A stretch of 64,000 bases of DNA, taken from assembly GCA_009823395.1 (NCBI GenBank), contig CM020508.1, forward strand, positions 1,025,015 through 1,089,014, written 5' to 3'. Every line of letters starts with the position of its first letter. The stretch's first letter is position 1. This document shows, piece by piece, positions 10,562-22,849 of the stretch. Position numbers and translations under genes: made by a program. The notes below the pieces were generated by a model. The model had not been told where the DNA came from. It did not search any database and worked only from the letters and a program-made list of their open reading frames with translations. This DNA is from Thamnaconus septentrionalis (Eukaryota; Chordata; Actinopteri; Tetraodontiformes; Monacanthidae).

Positions 10562-10740
10562 AGGTGGGAGGTAACAAAGTACAAATACTCTGTAACTGTA
10601 AGTAAGTAGATTTTTCAGGTATCTGTACTTTGCTTGAGTATTTCTTTTTCTGACAACTTTTTGCTTTGACTTCCTACAATTGTACACAAATATCTGTACT
10701 TTCTACTCTGTGCATCGGAAAAACATGCTGGTTACTTAAA
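10562..10740 (+). mobile_element. hAT-like element end (CAGAGGTGGGAGGTAAC)
   Basis: Starts CAGAGGTGGGAGGTAACAAAG and continues with GTACTTTGCTTGAGTATTT-type sequence. An inverted copy of the same terminus occurs at 53841-53893. The other end was not located. Confidence 0.55.
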
Positions 10741-11099
10741 CTCTGCCCAACAACTTGCAGGGCTCACTTCCAAACGCATGAACCTCATTATTTGACGCTT
10801 TGGCATCGTTCAACATTTTAACATTATTTGGAGCTCAGAAAAGTGGAAAAGCAACAGTGACGTTGCTGTGACGTATCAAAGAAGAGATCCGCGCTGCGAG
10901 TGATTCCTTTGTGAATTCGCCACAATAATTATCCATCGCGTATCGCTGCTGCTGTCTCACTCGAAGCATTACTTACTCTGCTATTAGAACAGCAGCAGGT
11001 TCACAGGTTAATTCGCAACGTGCTGCCATCTAGTGGAAGAGCAATTATTTGTTCTGCCGGTCACTGCACGCTGCCCACATATAAACGTACAAAGACAAA

Positions 11100-11177
11100 T
11101 TATTTGCTTTGAAATTGGGCATTTTTCCACGGCACACCAGGTAATCTCTCAGGGCACAGTGGTTGAAAAACGCTGCC
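11100..11177 (-). mobile_element. hAT-like element end (CAGCGTTTTTCAACCACTG)
   Basis: The complement begins CAGCGTTTTTCAACCACTGT and carries two GTGTGCC/GTGCCC-type blocks, as in an abundant vertebrate hAT MITE type. The opposite end was not found. Confidence 0.5.
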
Positions 11178-11344
11178 TTACATTATACCCTCCCTCTCTT
11201 TTGTGAAGCATTCTCTGTACTTGTCTTGGTAAAAGGTTATTTCTGGCTTGTACAGTAGTTGTGCACTTAATTAATTCTACAGTGTCATACAGTTTCATTA
11301 TTTTCGACTTAATAAATAATGGATTGATGTGTTCAAGATTAATG

Positions 11345-11700
11345 ACATTACGAATAATTCTTCTGGCTCTTTTTTAAAGGATGAATCGTGGCTCTAGAGA
11401 ACTTTGATATGTTACACCAAACCTCTACACAATAGTTAAAATAGGGTGAAACCAGGGAACAGAACACAGTGTGGAGTGAATTGTTGTTTAAGAAGTGCAT
11501 TGCTTTTGCCATCACTGAACTGCTCATAGATATTGCATAGATGGTGCAGATGTATTTTATGTGAGATTTCCACCTGATTTTGTCATTTATTGATTTCATG
11601 TACCCTTTCATTATTGACCCCCTCGATCTGTCCCATTGCTTTGCTATTTATCTCCCTGCTACCAAATATAATTAATATTGTTTTGCCTAAATTTAGTGAT
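11345..11700 (-). pseudogene. jockey/Rex-like LINE ORF2, C-terminal part
   Basis: On the minus strand a frame reads around ..KIRWKSHIKYI.., HFLNNNSLHTVFCSLVSPYF and NYCVEVWCN, the usual region after the palm of jockey/Rex-like reverse transcriptases (where C-x-VWG is typical). It is the downstream continuation of the palm fragment at 12067-12935, from which it is separated by the repeat at 11725-12066. Stops break it and it is not functional. Confidence 0.65.
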
Positions 11701-11724
11701 AACTTATTTGCATCAAACTAAGAT

Positions 11725-12066
11725 TTTCATTCATTCATCTTCCATACCCGCATCTTCCCGAGCTGAGGGTCACGGGGGTCTGCGGGAGCCTATCCCAGCT
11801 GTCATAGGGCGAAGGCAGGGTGACACCCTGGACAAGTTACCAATTCATCGCAGGGCCACATAGAGACAGACAACCATTCACACTCACATGCACACCTACG
11901 GACAATTTAGAGTGTTCAATTGACCTCACATGCATGTTTTTGGAGTGTGGGAGGAAGCCGGAGTACCCGGAGAGAACCCACGCAGACACAGGGAGAACAT
12001 GCACACTCCACACAGAAAGGCCCCAGGCCCGGAATCTGTGAGGGGGCAGCACTAACCTCTGTGCCA
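11725..12066. mobile_element. Abundant interspersed repeat inserted in a LINE
   Basis: Contains GGAGCCTATCCCAGCTGTCA, GACACCCTGGACAAGTTACC, TCGCAGGGCCACATAGAGAC, TTTTTGGAGTGTGGGAGGAA and GGAGAACATGCACACTCCAC blocks, ending near TGTGCCACCGTG. This is one of the best-known high-copy repeats of fish, usually treated as the 3' part of a LINE. It sits inside the decayed LINE, so it arrived later. Confidence 0.85.
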
Positions 12067-12935
12067 CCGTGAAGTGATTATGTCCAAAAGCTGCTGCAGA
12101 TTCTCACCTGAACCAAGAATATTTGTGTCGTCAGCAAACAAGATACATTTGAGAAATTGTGATATTTTACATATGTTGTTGATGTAGTTTTCGTCCCAGC
12201 ACTGATCACTGTGGCGAACCACACAATTTCCAACCATCCAGACTGGACTTCTCCCATCTTCATGAACTGCCTCCTGTCATTTAAATAACTCTTCACCCAT
12301 GGTGCTATCCCCCTATCCCATATTTTTCTAGTTTTTTTTTTCTTTTTTTAGTATATCATGGTTTATTGTATCAAACACTTTTTTCAATGAATACTCGGAC
12401 TGCATATTTATTTGTATCCATGGCATTCGTGATTTCTTCAATTAGTTCTATTAATGCTTGCGATGTTGACGGGTTACTTCGGAATCCATATTGATTATCT
12501 GAGAGTAATCAGTGCTTCTCTATGAAATCATCCTTCTGCTGGAAAAAAACTTTTTCTGAGATTTTTGAGAACTGAGGGAGAATTGAGACAGGTGTTTATC
12601 TCCAGTTTTGTACAGAGGAATGACGTTAGCTATTTTCATATTTTTAGGGAAATTGACCAGTTTGTAATGATGAATTGAAGATATGTGCTTATAGTGCCAT
12701 GAATGACTGTTTTGACAATTTTCATGTCAATTTCATTGTAGTCAGTGGATGTCTTATTTTTGCATGGGTTCACAATATCTATGATCTCATTGATTGCAGA
12801 AAAAATATTTTTTTTTGTACTTTTTACTTTAGTACTTTCAATAACCTGCACTTTCTCACTTTTATTTGAGTTATGGAGTTGAATCTGTGCTTTTACTTTG
12901 AGCAGTGTTTTTTGACACAAGTATCAGTACAGACG
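12067..12935 (-). pseudogene. jockey/Rex-like LINE reverse transcriptase, copy 1
   Basis: Minus-strand blocks in order: a NKTSTDYNEIDMKIVK-type linker (12720-12780), MKIANVIPLYKTGDK (about 12620), FDTINHDIL (motif A region, about 12370), MKSYLNDRRQFMKMGEVQSG (12296-12240), then NNICKISQFLKCILFADDTN with the catalytic FADD (about 12130-12190). These are fingers and palm of a non-LTR reverse transcriptase. Frames change repeatedly and stops are present, so it is dead. The upstream endonuclease is not visible; C-terminal sequence continues at 11345-11700. Confidence 0.8.
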
Positions 12936-13429
12936 GTGAATATGTTTGCCTCGTCTGTTTTTTTCTGAGGTTGTCTCATAGGTTAAACACGATCCTGTAA
13001 TCGACATCATTGAATCAGCTGATCTGGATGTTTTCATCAACTTTGACCATCGTTGAAGCTGTCTGACCTCCTCCTTTAATACTCCTCACACCTTGGAAAC
13101 TGGTCAAATTCATCGTTTCCAGGGGAATTTCTTCCTGATCCTCATTGAAGGACAGTGACTGCTCTGAACAACAACCTCCAGCTCCTGGTGGATGAGTCTG
13201 CGAGGAGCAGCAGAGCTGAAATATCAGCCATCTGTGTATCAAAACTCACATTACCATTGTACCTGCTTGTGATGCAGCAGAAAGTCCAGTTGGAATTGTT
13301 ATTTGTTTTGCGTTTGATGAAAAAATGAAACAAAGTGCAACCAATAACCTCAGAAGTTCCCGTGGAAAGAAACGCAAGGCAGAAAACGACGACTGGAAAA
13401 TAGGAAGGAAAGAAAACGAAAAGTCACCC

Positions 13430-13467
<38 letters not shown>

Positions 13468-15046
13468 AAGTATGTGAATATCCAGCACATAGTTGTCAAG
13501 TCTGACAGGGACACACTGAGCCTCAGGTCACGTCTGGTCCTCGTGGTGGAGCTACAAATAGACCTCAGTGTTACCTTGATACTGGGTTAGAAGGTGTTCG
13601 CTCTCTCTCTCTCTCTCTCTCTCTCCCACACACACACACAGACGCTGCTCCTCATGTTCAGAAATAATCCCGCGTTGTGGCCACCGCTTCTTCTCCTCGC
13701 ACATGTCACACAAAGTGTGGCTCCCACGTCGCCCCCTACAGGCGGCTGCCTCCCATCTCCATCTCCACCAATAGCCACCACTCTGACCACTGGACACCAG
13801 CCAGCCAGCAAGCCAGGGCCGAACCCTCACTGCAAGTCTGCAAACATCTGCTGCAGCAGGAGGAAGAGGAGGTGGAAGAGGAAGAAAAGTGGGGAAGAAG
13901 AGGGAAGGAGGAGGATGAGGAGGAGGAAGACAGAAAACAAAAAAAAATGTTCCTGAACAATCAGAACAAGAAAAAAGGAAGGAACTTCGCTGGTTCACGA
14001 GACGCATCGTTTTAGTGAACGTTATTTTCTGTTAAAAGGTTTGCAGTTGTGTCGCCTGGACAGAGATGTTGTGTTGCAGTAGTCGTAGTAGTAGTAGTAG
14101 TTTTTGTAGTAGTAGTATTAGCAGTCATACTAATGGTACAGAAAGGAAAGTGTAGGAGCCATTTTGTGTTTACTGATTTTATTTTATTTTTAGTTTCCCT
14201 TCATGTAAAGTCATTACATTCATGACCCCTGCTGGCAGTTTTTTGTATCGCATAAAAGGCTCTAACACAGCTGTGAAAACTGGATGAGACAAAGCAGACG
14301 AAGGCCAGGTTGGATTTTGTTTTGAGCAGTGAATTTTAGAATTGGGGACGCCAGCAGGCAAATGGTTTTCAATTTGTTTGTTTTTGAGTCCTTTTTTTTT
14401 TTTTATTCTATCATCTGTTGTATTTCTCTTGATGTCTTGACTCTTAAGTTTGTTTTTTGTTTTTTTAACTTCTCCAACAATGGACATATTGAGACCACCT
14501 TGGCGTCCGAAGTAAATGCCTTTAAAGAAGGCATTACAGAAAGACTTTAGAACATTTTGGACTGTCTTTGGACTAAATCTGTGCAGCTCCTGCCAACATT
14601 TTATTAGCCCGTGTTTAACAGCCCAGGCATCAAAATACTGACAACTGCAGCCACAGCCAGAGCAGCAGCAGCAGAGGCTGAGGTCACAGTGAGGTCACTC
14701 CTCATATGGATGTGGATATGGATATGGATGTGTCTATTGGAGGTGAGCTGATGTGAAGAACGTGGTGGAACATTTATGCATCCGAGAGGGTTTATTAATA
14801 AACTGCTGCCATGAGATTTCACCGTCAGATGTGAAATGCAAGTTTTGCACCACCCACATTAGAGGTCAGAGAGGATTGGGAAAAAAAATTAAAAAATTGG
14901 CTTGGTGCATTTTGAAGAAATGTTGAGTATCTGTGCATTTGTTTGTTTTTTCTGAACGCCTCCAGTCTGCGAGAGTTTGTTGGACGCCAGAGGCTTTTGA
15001 TTTCAAGGTTAAAGATTGGAAAATTCTTCATCAGCCTGAATCCGGG
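12936..15046. other. Unassigned part of duplication copy 1, with microsatellites
   Basis: Holds (CA)n at 13432-13462, (CT)n/(CA)n at 13600-13641, a GGA/GAA purine tract at 13854-13945, (GTA)n at 14080-14120 and a GATATG run at 14704-14730. Short frames at 13015-13490 on the minus strand match no family I know. No gene is supported. Confidence 0.5.
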
Positions 15047-15364
15047 ACCCGCTTCTTCCCGAGCTGAGGGTCACGGGGTCTGCTGGAGCCTATCCCAGCT
15101 GTCATAGGGCGAAGGCAGGGTGACACCCTGGACAAGTTGCCAATTCATCGCAGGGCCACATAGAGAAAGACAACCATTCACACTCACATGCACACCTACG
15201 GACAATTTAGAGTGTTCAATTGACCTCACATGCATGTTTTTGGAGTGTGGGAGGAAGCCAGAGTACCCGGAGAGAACACGCAGACACAGGGAGAACATGC
15301 ACACTCCACACAGAAAGGCCCCAGGCCCGAGGAATCTGTGAGGGGCAGCACTAACCTCTGTGCC
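15047..15364. mobile_element. Second copy of the interspersed repeat
   Basis: Same blocks as 11746-12066, carried along by the tandem duplication. It lacks the first bases of the insertion because the duplication boundary lies inside it. Confidence 0.85.
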
Positions 15365-16232
15365 ACCGTGAAGTGATTATGTCCAAAAGCTGCTGCAGAT
15401 TCTCACCTGAACCAAGAATATTTGTGTCGTCAGCAAACAAGATACATTTGAGAAATTGTGATATTTTACATATGTTGTTGATGTAGTTTTCGGTCCCAGC
15501 ACTGATCACTGTGGCCGAACCACACAATTTCAACCATCCAGACTGGACTTCTCCCATCTTCATGAACTGCCTCCTGTCATTTAAATAACTCTTCACCCAT
15601 GGTGCTATCCCCTATCCCATATTTTTCTAGTTTTTTTTTCTTTTTTAGTATATCATGGTTTATTGTATCAAACACTTTTTTCAATGAATACTCGGACTGC
15701 ATATTTATTTGTATCCATGGCATTCGTGATTTCTTCAATTAGTTCTATTAATGCTTGCGATGTTGACGGGTTACTTGGAATCCATATTGATTATCTGAGA
15801 GTAATCAGTGCTTCTCTATGAAATCATCCTTCTGCTGGAAAAAACTTTTCTGAGATTTTTGAGAACTGAGGAGAATTGAGACAGGTGTTTATCTCCAGTT
15901 TTGTACAGAGGAATGACGTTAGCTATTTTCATATTTTTAGGGAAATTGACCAGTTTGTAATGATGAATTGAAGATATGTGCTTATAGTGCCATGAATGAC
16001 TGTTTTGACAATTTTCATGTCAATTTCATTGTAGTCAGTGGATGTCTTATTTTTGCATGGGTTCACAATATCTATAATCTCATTGATTGCAGAAAAAAAA
16101 TTTTTTTTTTGTACTTTTTACTTTAGTACTTTCAATAACCTGCACTTTCTCACTTTTATTTGAGTTATGGAGTTGAATCTGTGCTTTTACTTTGAGCAGT
16201 GTTTTTTGACACAAGTATCAGTACAGACGGTG
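15365..16232 (-). pseudogene. jockey/Rex-like LINE reverse transcriptase, copy 2
   Basis: Duplicate of 12067-12935 with the same palm blocks, including MKSYLNDRRQFMKMGEVQSG and CILFADDTNILGSGE, the latter two now in one frame over 81 codons (15351-15596). A few base differences alter which frame is open. Its C-terminal continuation is absent here because the duplication starts inside the adjacent repeat. Confidence 0.8.
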
Positions 16233-16717
16233 AATATGTTTGCCTCGTCTGTTTTTTTCTGAGGTTGTCTCATAGGTTAAACACTATCCTGTAATCGACA
16301 TCATTGAATCAGCTGATCTGGATGTTTTCATCAACTTTGACCATTGTTGAAGCTGTCTGACCTCCTCCTTTAATACTCCTCACACCTTGGAAACTGGTCA
16401 AATTCATCGTTTCCAGGGGAATTTCTTCCTGATCCTCATTGAAGGACAGTGACTGCTCTGAACAACAACCTCCAGCTCCTGGTGGATGAGTCTGCGAGGA
16501 GCAGCAGAGCTGAAATATCAGCCATCTGTGTATCAAAAGTCACATTACCATTGTACCTGCTTGTGATGCAGCAGAAAGTCCAGTTGGAATTGTTATTTGT
16601 TTTGCGTTTGATGAAAACATGAAACAAAGTGCAACCAATAACCTCAGAAGTTCCCGTGGAAAGAAACGCAAGGCAGAAAACGACGACTGGAAAATAGGAC
16701 TGGAAAAAAAGTCACCC

Positions 16718-16751
<34 letters not shown>

Positions 16752-18348
16752 AAGTATGTGAATATCCAGCACATAGTTGTCAAGTCTGACAGGGACACAC
16801 TGAGCCTCAGGTCACGTCTGGTCCTCGTGGTGGAGCTACAAATAGACCTCAGTGTTACCTTGATACTGGGTTAGAAGGTGTTCGCTCTCTCTCTCTCTCT
16901 CTTCTCTCTCTCTCCCACACACACACACAGACGCTGCTCCTCATGTTCAGAAATAATCCGCGTTGTGGCCGTCGCCGCTTCTTCTCCTCGCACATGTCAC
17001 ACAAAGTGTGGCTCCCACGTCGCCCCCTACAGGCGGCTGCCTCCCATCTCCATCTCCACCAATAGCCACCACTCTGACCACTGGACACCAGCCAGCCAGC
17101 AAGCCAGGGCCGAACCCTCACTGCAAGTCTGCAAACATCTGCTGCAGCAGGAGGAAGAGGAGGTGGAAGAGGAAGAAAAGTGGGGGAAGAAGAGGGGAAG
17201 GAGGAGGATGAGGAGGAGGAAGACAGAAAACAGAAAAAAAATGTTCCTGAACAATCAGAACAAGAAAAAAAGGAAGGAACTTCGCTGGTTCACGAGACGC
17301 ATCGTTTTAGTGAACGTTATTTTCTGTTAAAAGGTTTGCAGTTGTGTCGCCTGGACAGAGATGTTGTGTTGCAGTAGTCGTAGTAGTAGTAGTAGTTTTT
17401 GTAGTAGTAGTATTAGCAGTCATACTAATGGTACAGAAAGGAAAGTATAGGAGCCATTTTGTGTTTACTGATTTTATTTTATTTTTAGTTTCCCTTCATG
17501 TAAAGTCATTACATTCATGACCCCTGCTGGCAGTTTTTTGTATCGCATAAAAGGCTCTAACACAGCTGTGAAAACTGGATGAGACAAAGCAGACGAAGGC
17601 CAGGTTGGATTTTGTTTTGAGCAGTGAATTTTAGAATTGGGGACGCCAGTAGGCAAATGGTTTTCAATTTGTTTGTTTTTGAGTCCTTTTTTTTTTTTTA
17701 TTCTATCATCTGTTGTATTTCTCTTGATGTCTTGACTCTTAAGTTTGTTTTTTGTTTTTTTAACTTCTCCAACAATGGACATATTGAAACCACCTTGGCG
17801 TCCGAAGTAAATGCCTTTAAAGAAGGCATTACAGAAAGACTTTAGAACATTTTGGACTGTCTTTGGACTAAATCTGTGCAGCTCCTGCCAACATTTTATT
17901 AGCCCCGTGTTTAACAGCCCAGGCATCAAAATACTGACAACTGCAGCCACAGCCAGAGCAGCAGCAGCAGAGGCTGAGGTCACAGTGAGGTCACTCCTCA
18001 TATGGATGTGGATATGGATATGGATGTGTCTATTGGAGGTGAGCTGATGTGAAGAACGTGGTGGAACGCATTTATGCATCCGAGAGGGTTTATTAATAAA
18101 CTGCTGCCATGAGATTTCACCGTCAGATGTGAAATGCAAGTTTTGCACCACCCACATTAGAGGTCAGAGAGGGGATTGGGAAAAAAAATTAAAAAAAATT
18201 GGCTTGGTGCATTTTGAAGAAATGTTGAGTATCTGTGCATTTGTTTGTTTTTTTCTGAACGCCTCCAGTCTGCGAGTTTGTTGGACGCCAGAGGCTTTTG
18301 ATTTCAAGGTTAAAGATTGGAAAATTCTTCATCCAGCCTGAATCCGGG
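16233..18348. other. Unassigned part of duplication copy 2, with microsatellites
   Basis: Mirrors 12936-15046: (CA)n at 16720-16747, (CT)n/(CA)n at 16885-16930, a purine tract at 17148-17240 and (GTA)n at 17380-17412. The 227-codon minus-strand frame at 17474-18157 exists only because stops happen to be missing in this copy. It has no recognisable domain and is broken in copy 1. Confidence 0.5.
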
Positions 18349-18473
18349 AGAAGCTAAATAAAGTTGCTAAAAAAAAAAATGTCTTTAAATTTTGGACTTT
18401 TTTTTTTTTTTTTTTCATTTTGCAGCTTTGGAGGATAGAAAATATATAAATCACACATTTATATCCTTTAGAA

Positions 18474-18794
18474 CAGGGGTCACCAACCTTTTTGGCACTG
18501 AGAGCTACTTCATGGGTCCTGAGCCGTATGAAGGGCTACCAGTTTGCTAGATTCTTCTGACATAACAAACTCTCTTCAGTTATATATTATTATTAATGAC
18601 ACTCTTCTATGTGAAGACACTTATCAAGCTCATGAGTTCTCAATAATTATCAAAAATGACTAAACAAGGTTGGATAAAATTGAATTTTAGACACAGCTCA
18701 ACGAGTTGTGCAATTTTTCAAACGGGTCTGCGGGCTACTCATGAGGTCCTTGGGGGCTACCTGGTGCCCGTGGGCACCACGTTGGTGACCCCTG
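18474..18794. mobile_element. hAT MITE with perfect 8-bp target duplication
   Basis: Starts CAGGGGTCACCAACC and ends CGTTGGTGACCCCTG, giving inverted termini of about 15 bp. CTTTAGAA flanks both sides (18466-18473 and 18795-18802) as a perfect 8-bp target-site duplication, the hallmark of hAT. The 321-bp interior has no coding capacity, so mobilisation would need a transposase from elsewhere. Confidence 0.93.
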
Positions 18795-18819
18795 CTTTAG
18801 AAGCTGAAGCAGCCATCCA

Positions 18820-18985
18820 ATTGTCATCACCTTCATCATCATCAACACCACCATCATCTTCATCACCATCACCTTCATCCTCACCACCATCATCAGCTAA
18901 TCATCTTCATCATCATCATCATCATCATCAGCATCATCATCACCATCATCATTGTCTTCATCATCTTCATCATCATCAGCTTATC
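18820..18985. repeat. (CAT)n-rich array
   Basis: Imperfect TCA/CAT/CAC units, with pure ATC runs at 18908-18930. Confidence 0.9.
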
Positions 18986-19099
18986 AAAGGCCCACTTGTC
19001 CCCTGTTTCACTGCATGTAAACCCAATTCAGATCAACAACCAGAACCAAAACCTTTTGTTCTGTCAACCAAACTGGTACGTGTGTTCAATAAGTGGTGA

Positions 19100-19200
19100 A
19101 CTACAGTCCGACGCTGATTCCGATTCTTTTGATTCTGATTCATTGAATTCTTATTCTGGTTCTTCTGGTTCTGGTACTTCTGATTCATCGAGAGAGGAGT
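19100..19200. repeat. GATTCT/GGTTCT-rich degenerate hexamer segment
   Basis: Units such as GATTCC, GATTCT and GGTTCT repeat for about 100 bp and produce a Ser/Asp-rich frame. This resembles internal sequence of a known fish DNA repeat, but no termini are visible. Confidence 0.5.
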
Positions 19201-19613
19201 CTTTCTTTATTTATTTATATATAATTACATGCAAACGCTGCAATAGCAGCTCTGCCATTTCTCCAGGAAGCAACTTTTTGATTCACCTTGAAGCTGACCG
19301 CAGCTCAGGAAGATGAAGCAGAAAAGCGACCAAAGAAGAAGATTTTGATTTTCACAACCACATTTTATTTACAGAAAGAAACTGAAAAATAAGCACCTTT
19401 TTAACAGGGACATAAAATTCTGAAATAAATAATTAACAAAGCAAAATAAATAAATAAATACATAATAATTAACAATAAACAATCAAACACAAGCCAAAAA
19501 GCAATATTCAATCTTTCAGTGTCCTAGAAGGAAATAATTCCTCATTTAAAATGGCACACAAAATGTTTTTATAGCACCAAATCACTGAAAAGCATTCAAG
19601 ATCTTTCAACCTT

Positions 19614-22600
19614 TTAAAAAAGGAAAATTCTGCGCCACACCAACGTTGCATCAGTACTTGAAAGACCTTCTATTTTATTTTTTCTTGAAATGTAAATAGC
19701 CATTTTCGCTTCACCAATAATAAAATTTAAGATCTGCCACATTTTCCTGTTTTTTGTTGTTGTTGCTGTTGTAGCCAGCACCATAAATAAAAGTTGTGAT
19801 TGTAAAATTTTGATTAAAAGAACTAAAAACCTTAAAGAAGACTTAAAAAGAATAAAAAGCTCTGTGAGTCTGTTACATTCAGTGAATAACTGAAAAATTG
19901 TTTCTCTAGAGGTACAGAAGGGGCACTGGTTGGACACAGCAGGGCTGATGACTGAAATAAAAGCGTTAGATTAATTTGTACCATGGAGAATCCGCCACTG
20001 AAGATCTCCAGTTCTTTTTCTCAGTGGCGGCTTCTTCAGTGAGGTGTAGCGTCTCCCAGTCTTTTAGACCAAGCACATATTGCTCTTTTCTCCAGAGTTT
20101 TTTTTATTTAAAACCTGAACACAAGTCCTGTAGAGGTACTTCCCGTTAGTGTGACTGAGGCGAAGCAATGTCTCCTCGGCAGCGGGCCTTCTGCCTCAAC
20201 ACGAGGGGTGATATGTATCACAGGGAAAGGGTCCGTGGTGTCCGGCTCTCTCCCAGAGTCCATTTGAACGAGGAGGCTTCTCTCTCCAGAGATAGCTTAT
20301 TCCTCCACAGCTAGAGCAGCTTCTCAGCCATCCTGTTTGAGTGGAGGCCCAGCACACGTCCCACAGTCTGGTGGTCACTTAGGGTTGGTCCTGCAGAACG
20401 GACCAGCCGTTGCAGATCCACAGTTTGTGTCTTTAGCAGAGCAGCTGTCAGCCCAGGCATGGCTTCACTGGAAATGTCAAGTCTGGCTCCATGGATCAGA
20501 GACTCTTTTAAAAGGTATTTTAACCCCTCGGTCTTCCAGGCCAGGTTCTGTGGAAGGGTTGGGAGGCCATTTTCCCACTTCCCAACAGCAATTGCCTCAC
20601 TTTTACTCCAATTAACTTTTGCGGCAGACAATGTTTAATATTTATCAGTTAAAATGGTTAAAATATCAACATCATTTTGGCTTTTAACTAAAACAATTAC
20701 ATCATATGCATAAGCAGATAAAACAATGTTGCTATTAAAACCAGGTAAAAACAAGCCATTAATGTGAGAACGTATTTTTGAGAGGAGAGGTTCAAGGGAG
20801 AGTGCATAGAGCATCCCAGACAGAGCACAGCCCTGCCGGACGCCCCTCTGCACCCTGAAGGGAGCACACAAACTGCCGTTGAATTTCAATAGATGCTCAA
20901 TGTCACTATACAACACACAGATCATGGCAATGAAACCAGGGCTGAACCCAAACCTCCCCATGACTTTCCGGAGGATGCTGTGTTCAACCCCATCAAAAGC
21001 CTTTTCCTGGTCTAGCGAAATGAGACCAGTGTCAATGCCCAATGAGCTGGAGACCTCCAAAACAACCCGAATTAGGTAGACATTGTCTACCATGGACCTG
21101 CCGGGTACACAGTAGGTCTGGTCCCGGTGGATGACCTGCTCCATGGCTCCCTTCAGCCTCCCTTCAGGTCTGGCCAAGATTTTGTAATCCACACAGAGAA
21201 GGGACAACGGGCGCCAGTTCTTGATCTCCTGCAATTTTCCTTTTTTCGGAAGGAGAGTCACTACGGCTCTTCGACAGGAGAGAGGAAGGGAACCGCTGTC
21301 CAAGCTTTGGTTCAGAACTTGGAGCAGGTCAGCTCCTAGAATGTCCCAGTACTCTTTGTAAAATTCAACAGTGAGTCCGTCGATTCCTGGGGCTCTTCAT
21401 CTCTGCATGCTCTTTAGGGCGGCTGTTAGTTCCTCCAGCTGGAGAGGGCGATCCAGCTGTGCTTTGGAATCAGCTGATACCTGCGGTAAAGTTCTGAAAA
21501 AATCGTCCTCCAGTTCAAAGTTCCTCATACTCTGACGAGTAAAGATGGGAGAAGAACTGTGTGGCTCTGCTCCTGATCTCTCGCGGCTCAGTCAGCTCCT
21601 GCCCGGTGTCCGTCAGCAGGCAGTGGATGGCCTTGTGTTGTCCATTCTTCTTCTCCAGGCCGAAGAAGTAGCCAGACGGAGCATCCATCTCCGAGATGTT
21701 TTGGATCTGGGACCGGACCAGCGCCCCCTGCACCCTTGAGTCCGGCAGGCTGGCTAAGGCCATCTTTTTGGAGTTGAGGACTTCAATGTGTCCTCAATTT
21801 CCTGTGGAACAGACAAGCGCCTCGAATTCCACTATTTCCCTCTCCGGGTCTTATTGATCTACATGTGTAATGCGTGACATTGAGAGTGTACTGCTGACAT
21901 AGTAGTTTTATTTGTACTTTCCCATGGTCCCACCACTGGCTAAGACTACTAAAATCAATTATTTTTTTTAAAACCACAACAGAAAACCTTTAAAACTTCT
22001 TTAAAACCTTTATCTAAAATCAAAGCAGAATTAAAATGCCAGTATGCGCTCTTTGGTAAAATATTTTTGAGTGTCACATCACATAAAACCATAGAATGAT
22101 CAGAAAAAACGGATAGCGCAATTCTACAATCTTTAAAAACATTAAAATTATGCTTAAAACAATAAAACCTGCTGTCTAACCTTGCTAGAGAGACTCCGTT
22201 CTCTCTAAGGTGGGGCCAGGTGCACTGACGACAGTCTGCATGCATCCTCCTCCACACATCCACCAGGTCATGGTCCAGACCAGCCGCTTCAGAGTGTGCT
22301 GAGAAGCTGGATGTGGCTCTGTGTGGTTGCGGTCTAAAAACTCGTTCTCAGTACAATCAAAATCCCTGCAGCTATTTAATTTAGTATTTACAATTTCTAA
22401 AAACCTCTTCCTCTCTGCTCCATTGTTAGGTGCATAAATGTTCATAAAAACCAGAGTAAAACTGTGAAGCTTGGCTATGACAAGAAGGCATCTCCCCTTC
22501 ACCACCTGTTCTACCTCCACAGAGGAAGGGGTGAACCTCCTGGAGAGGAGGATGCCCACTCCTCCACTTGCTGTTGTGTTGTGGGTTAAAATCACCCTGC

Positions 22601-22769
22601 CCTCCCAGTCTTTCTCCTAGAACCCCTCAATACTTGGGTCACTATGGACCTCTTGAAGAAATAAAATGTCCATGTGCTTTCTTTTTGCTGTGTCCAACAC
22701 AAGTGCCCTCTTCATAGCTTCTCTGGCTCCATTCACATTCAACGTTCCAATTCTTAAAACATCCATGTT
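19614..22769 (-). pseudogene. TX1 LINE ORF2: endonuclease and reverse transcriptase
   Basis: Starts MDVLRIGTLNVNGAREAM (apurinic-type endonuclease), with FLQEVHSD, LVFMNIYAPNNG and FSDHSMVL following, so all main endonuclease blocks are seen. A linker with WWDHGKVQIK and FFGLEKKNGQ leads to the reverse transcriptase: KKGKLQEIKNWRPLSLL, motif A SLDQEKAFDGVEH, motif B RQGCALSGMLYAL and motif C at about 20715, where the catalytic YADD reads AYAYD, replacing the second Asp block. The C-terminus has CPFC and AKMAIYISRKNKIE blocks (19614-19937). ORF2 normally nicks the target and primes cDNA synthesis. Frame changes near 22600, 22260, 21960, 21400 and 20300 disable it. Confidence 0.88.
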
Positions 22770-22849
22770 TGGGATTAAAAAATAAAAAACATAAACGTTA
22801 AACAATAAAAATAAAAATAAAAATACAATCCCTGTCATTTTAAAAATTA

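Larger units (their letters stand above)
11746..15046. repeat. 3.3-kb tandem duplication, copy 1
   Basis: The 3301-bp segment is repeated directly at 15047-18348 (3302 bp). It begins ACCCGCATCTTCCCGAGC and ends near AATCCGGG. It contains the interspersed repeat, a LINE reverse transcriptase fragment and several microsatellites. Confidence 0.95.
15047..18348. repeat. 3.3-kb tandem duplication, copy 2
   Basis: Direct repeat of 11746-15046, beginning ACCCGCTTCTTCCCGAGC immediately after copy 1. Differences are mostly single-base changes and homopolymer or dinucleotide indels; the (CT)n tract at 16885-16915 is interrupted and the GAAAGGAAGAAAACG stretch before the (CA)n is shortened. After 18348 the two flanks differ. 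Confidence 0.95.

Noticed and set aside
17474..18157. 227-codon open frame on the minus strand
   Set aside because: It is broken in the other duplicate copy, includes a His/Ile-rich stretch from a GATATG repeat and has no known domain.
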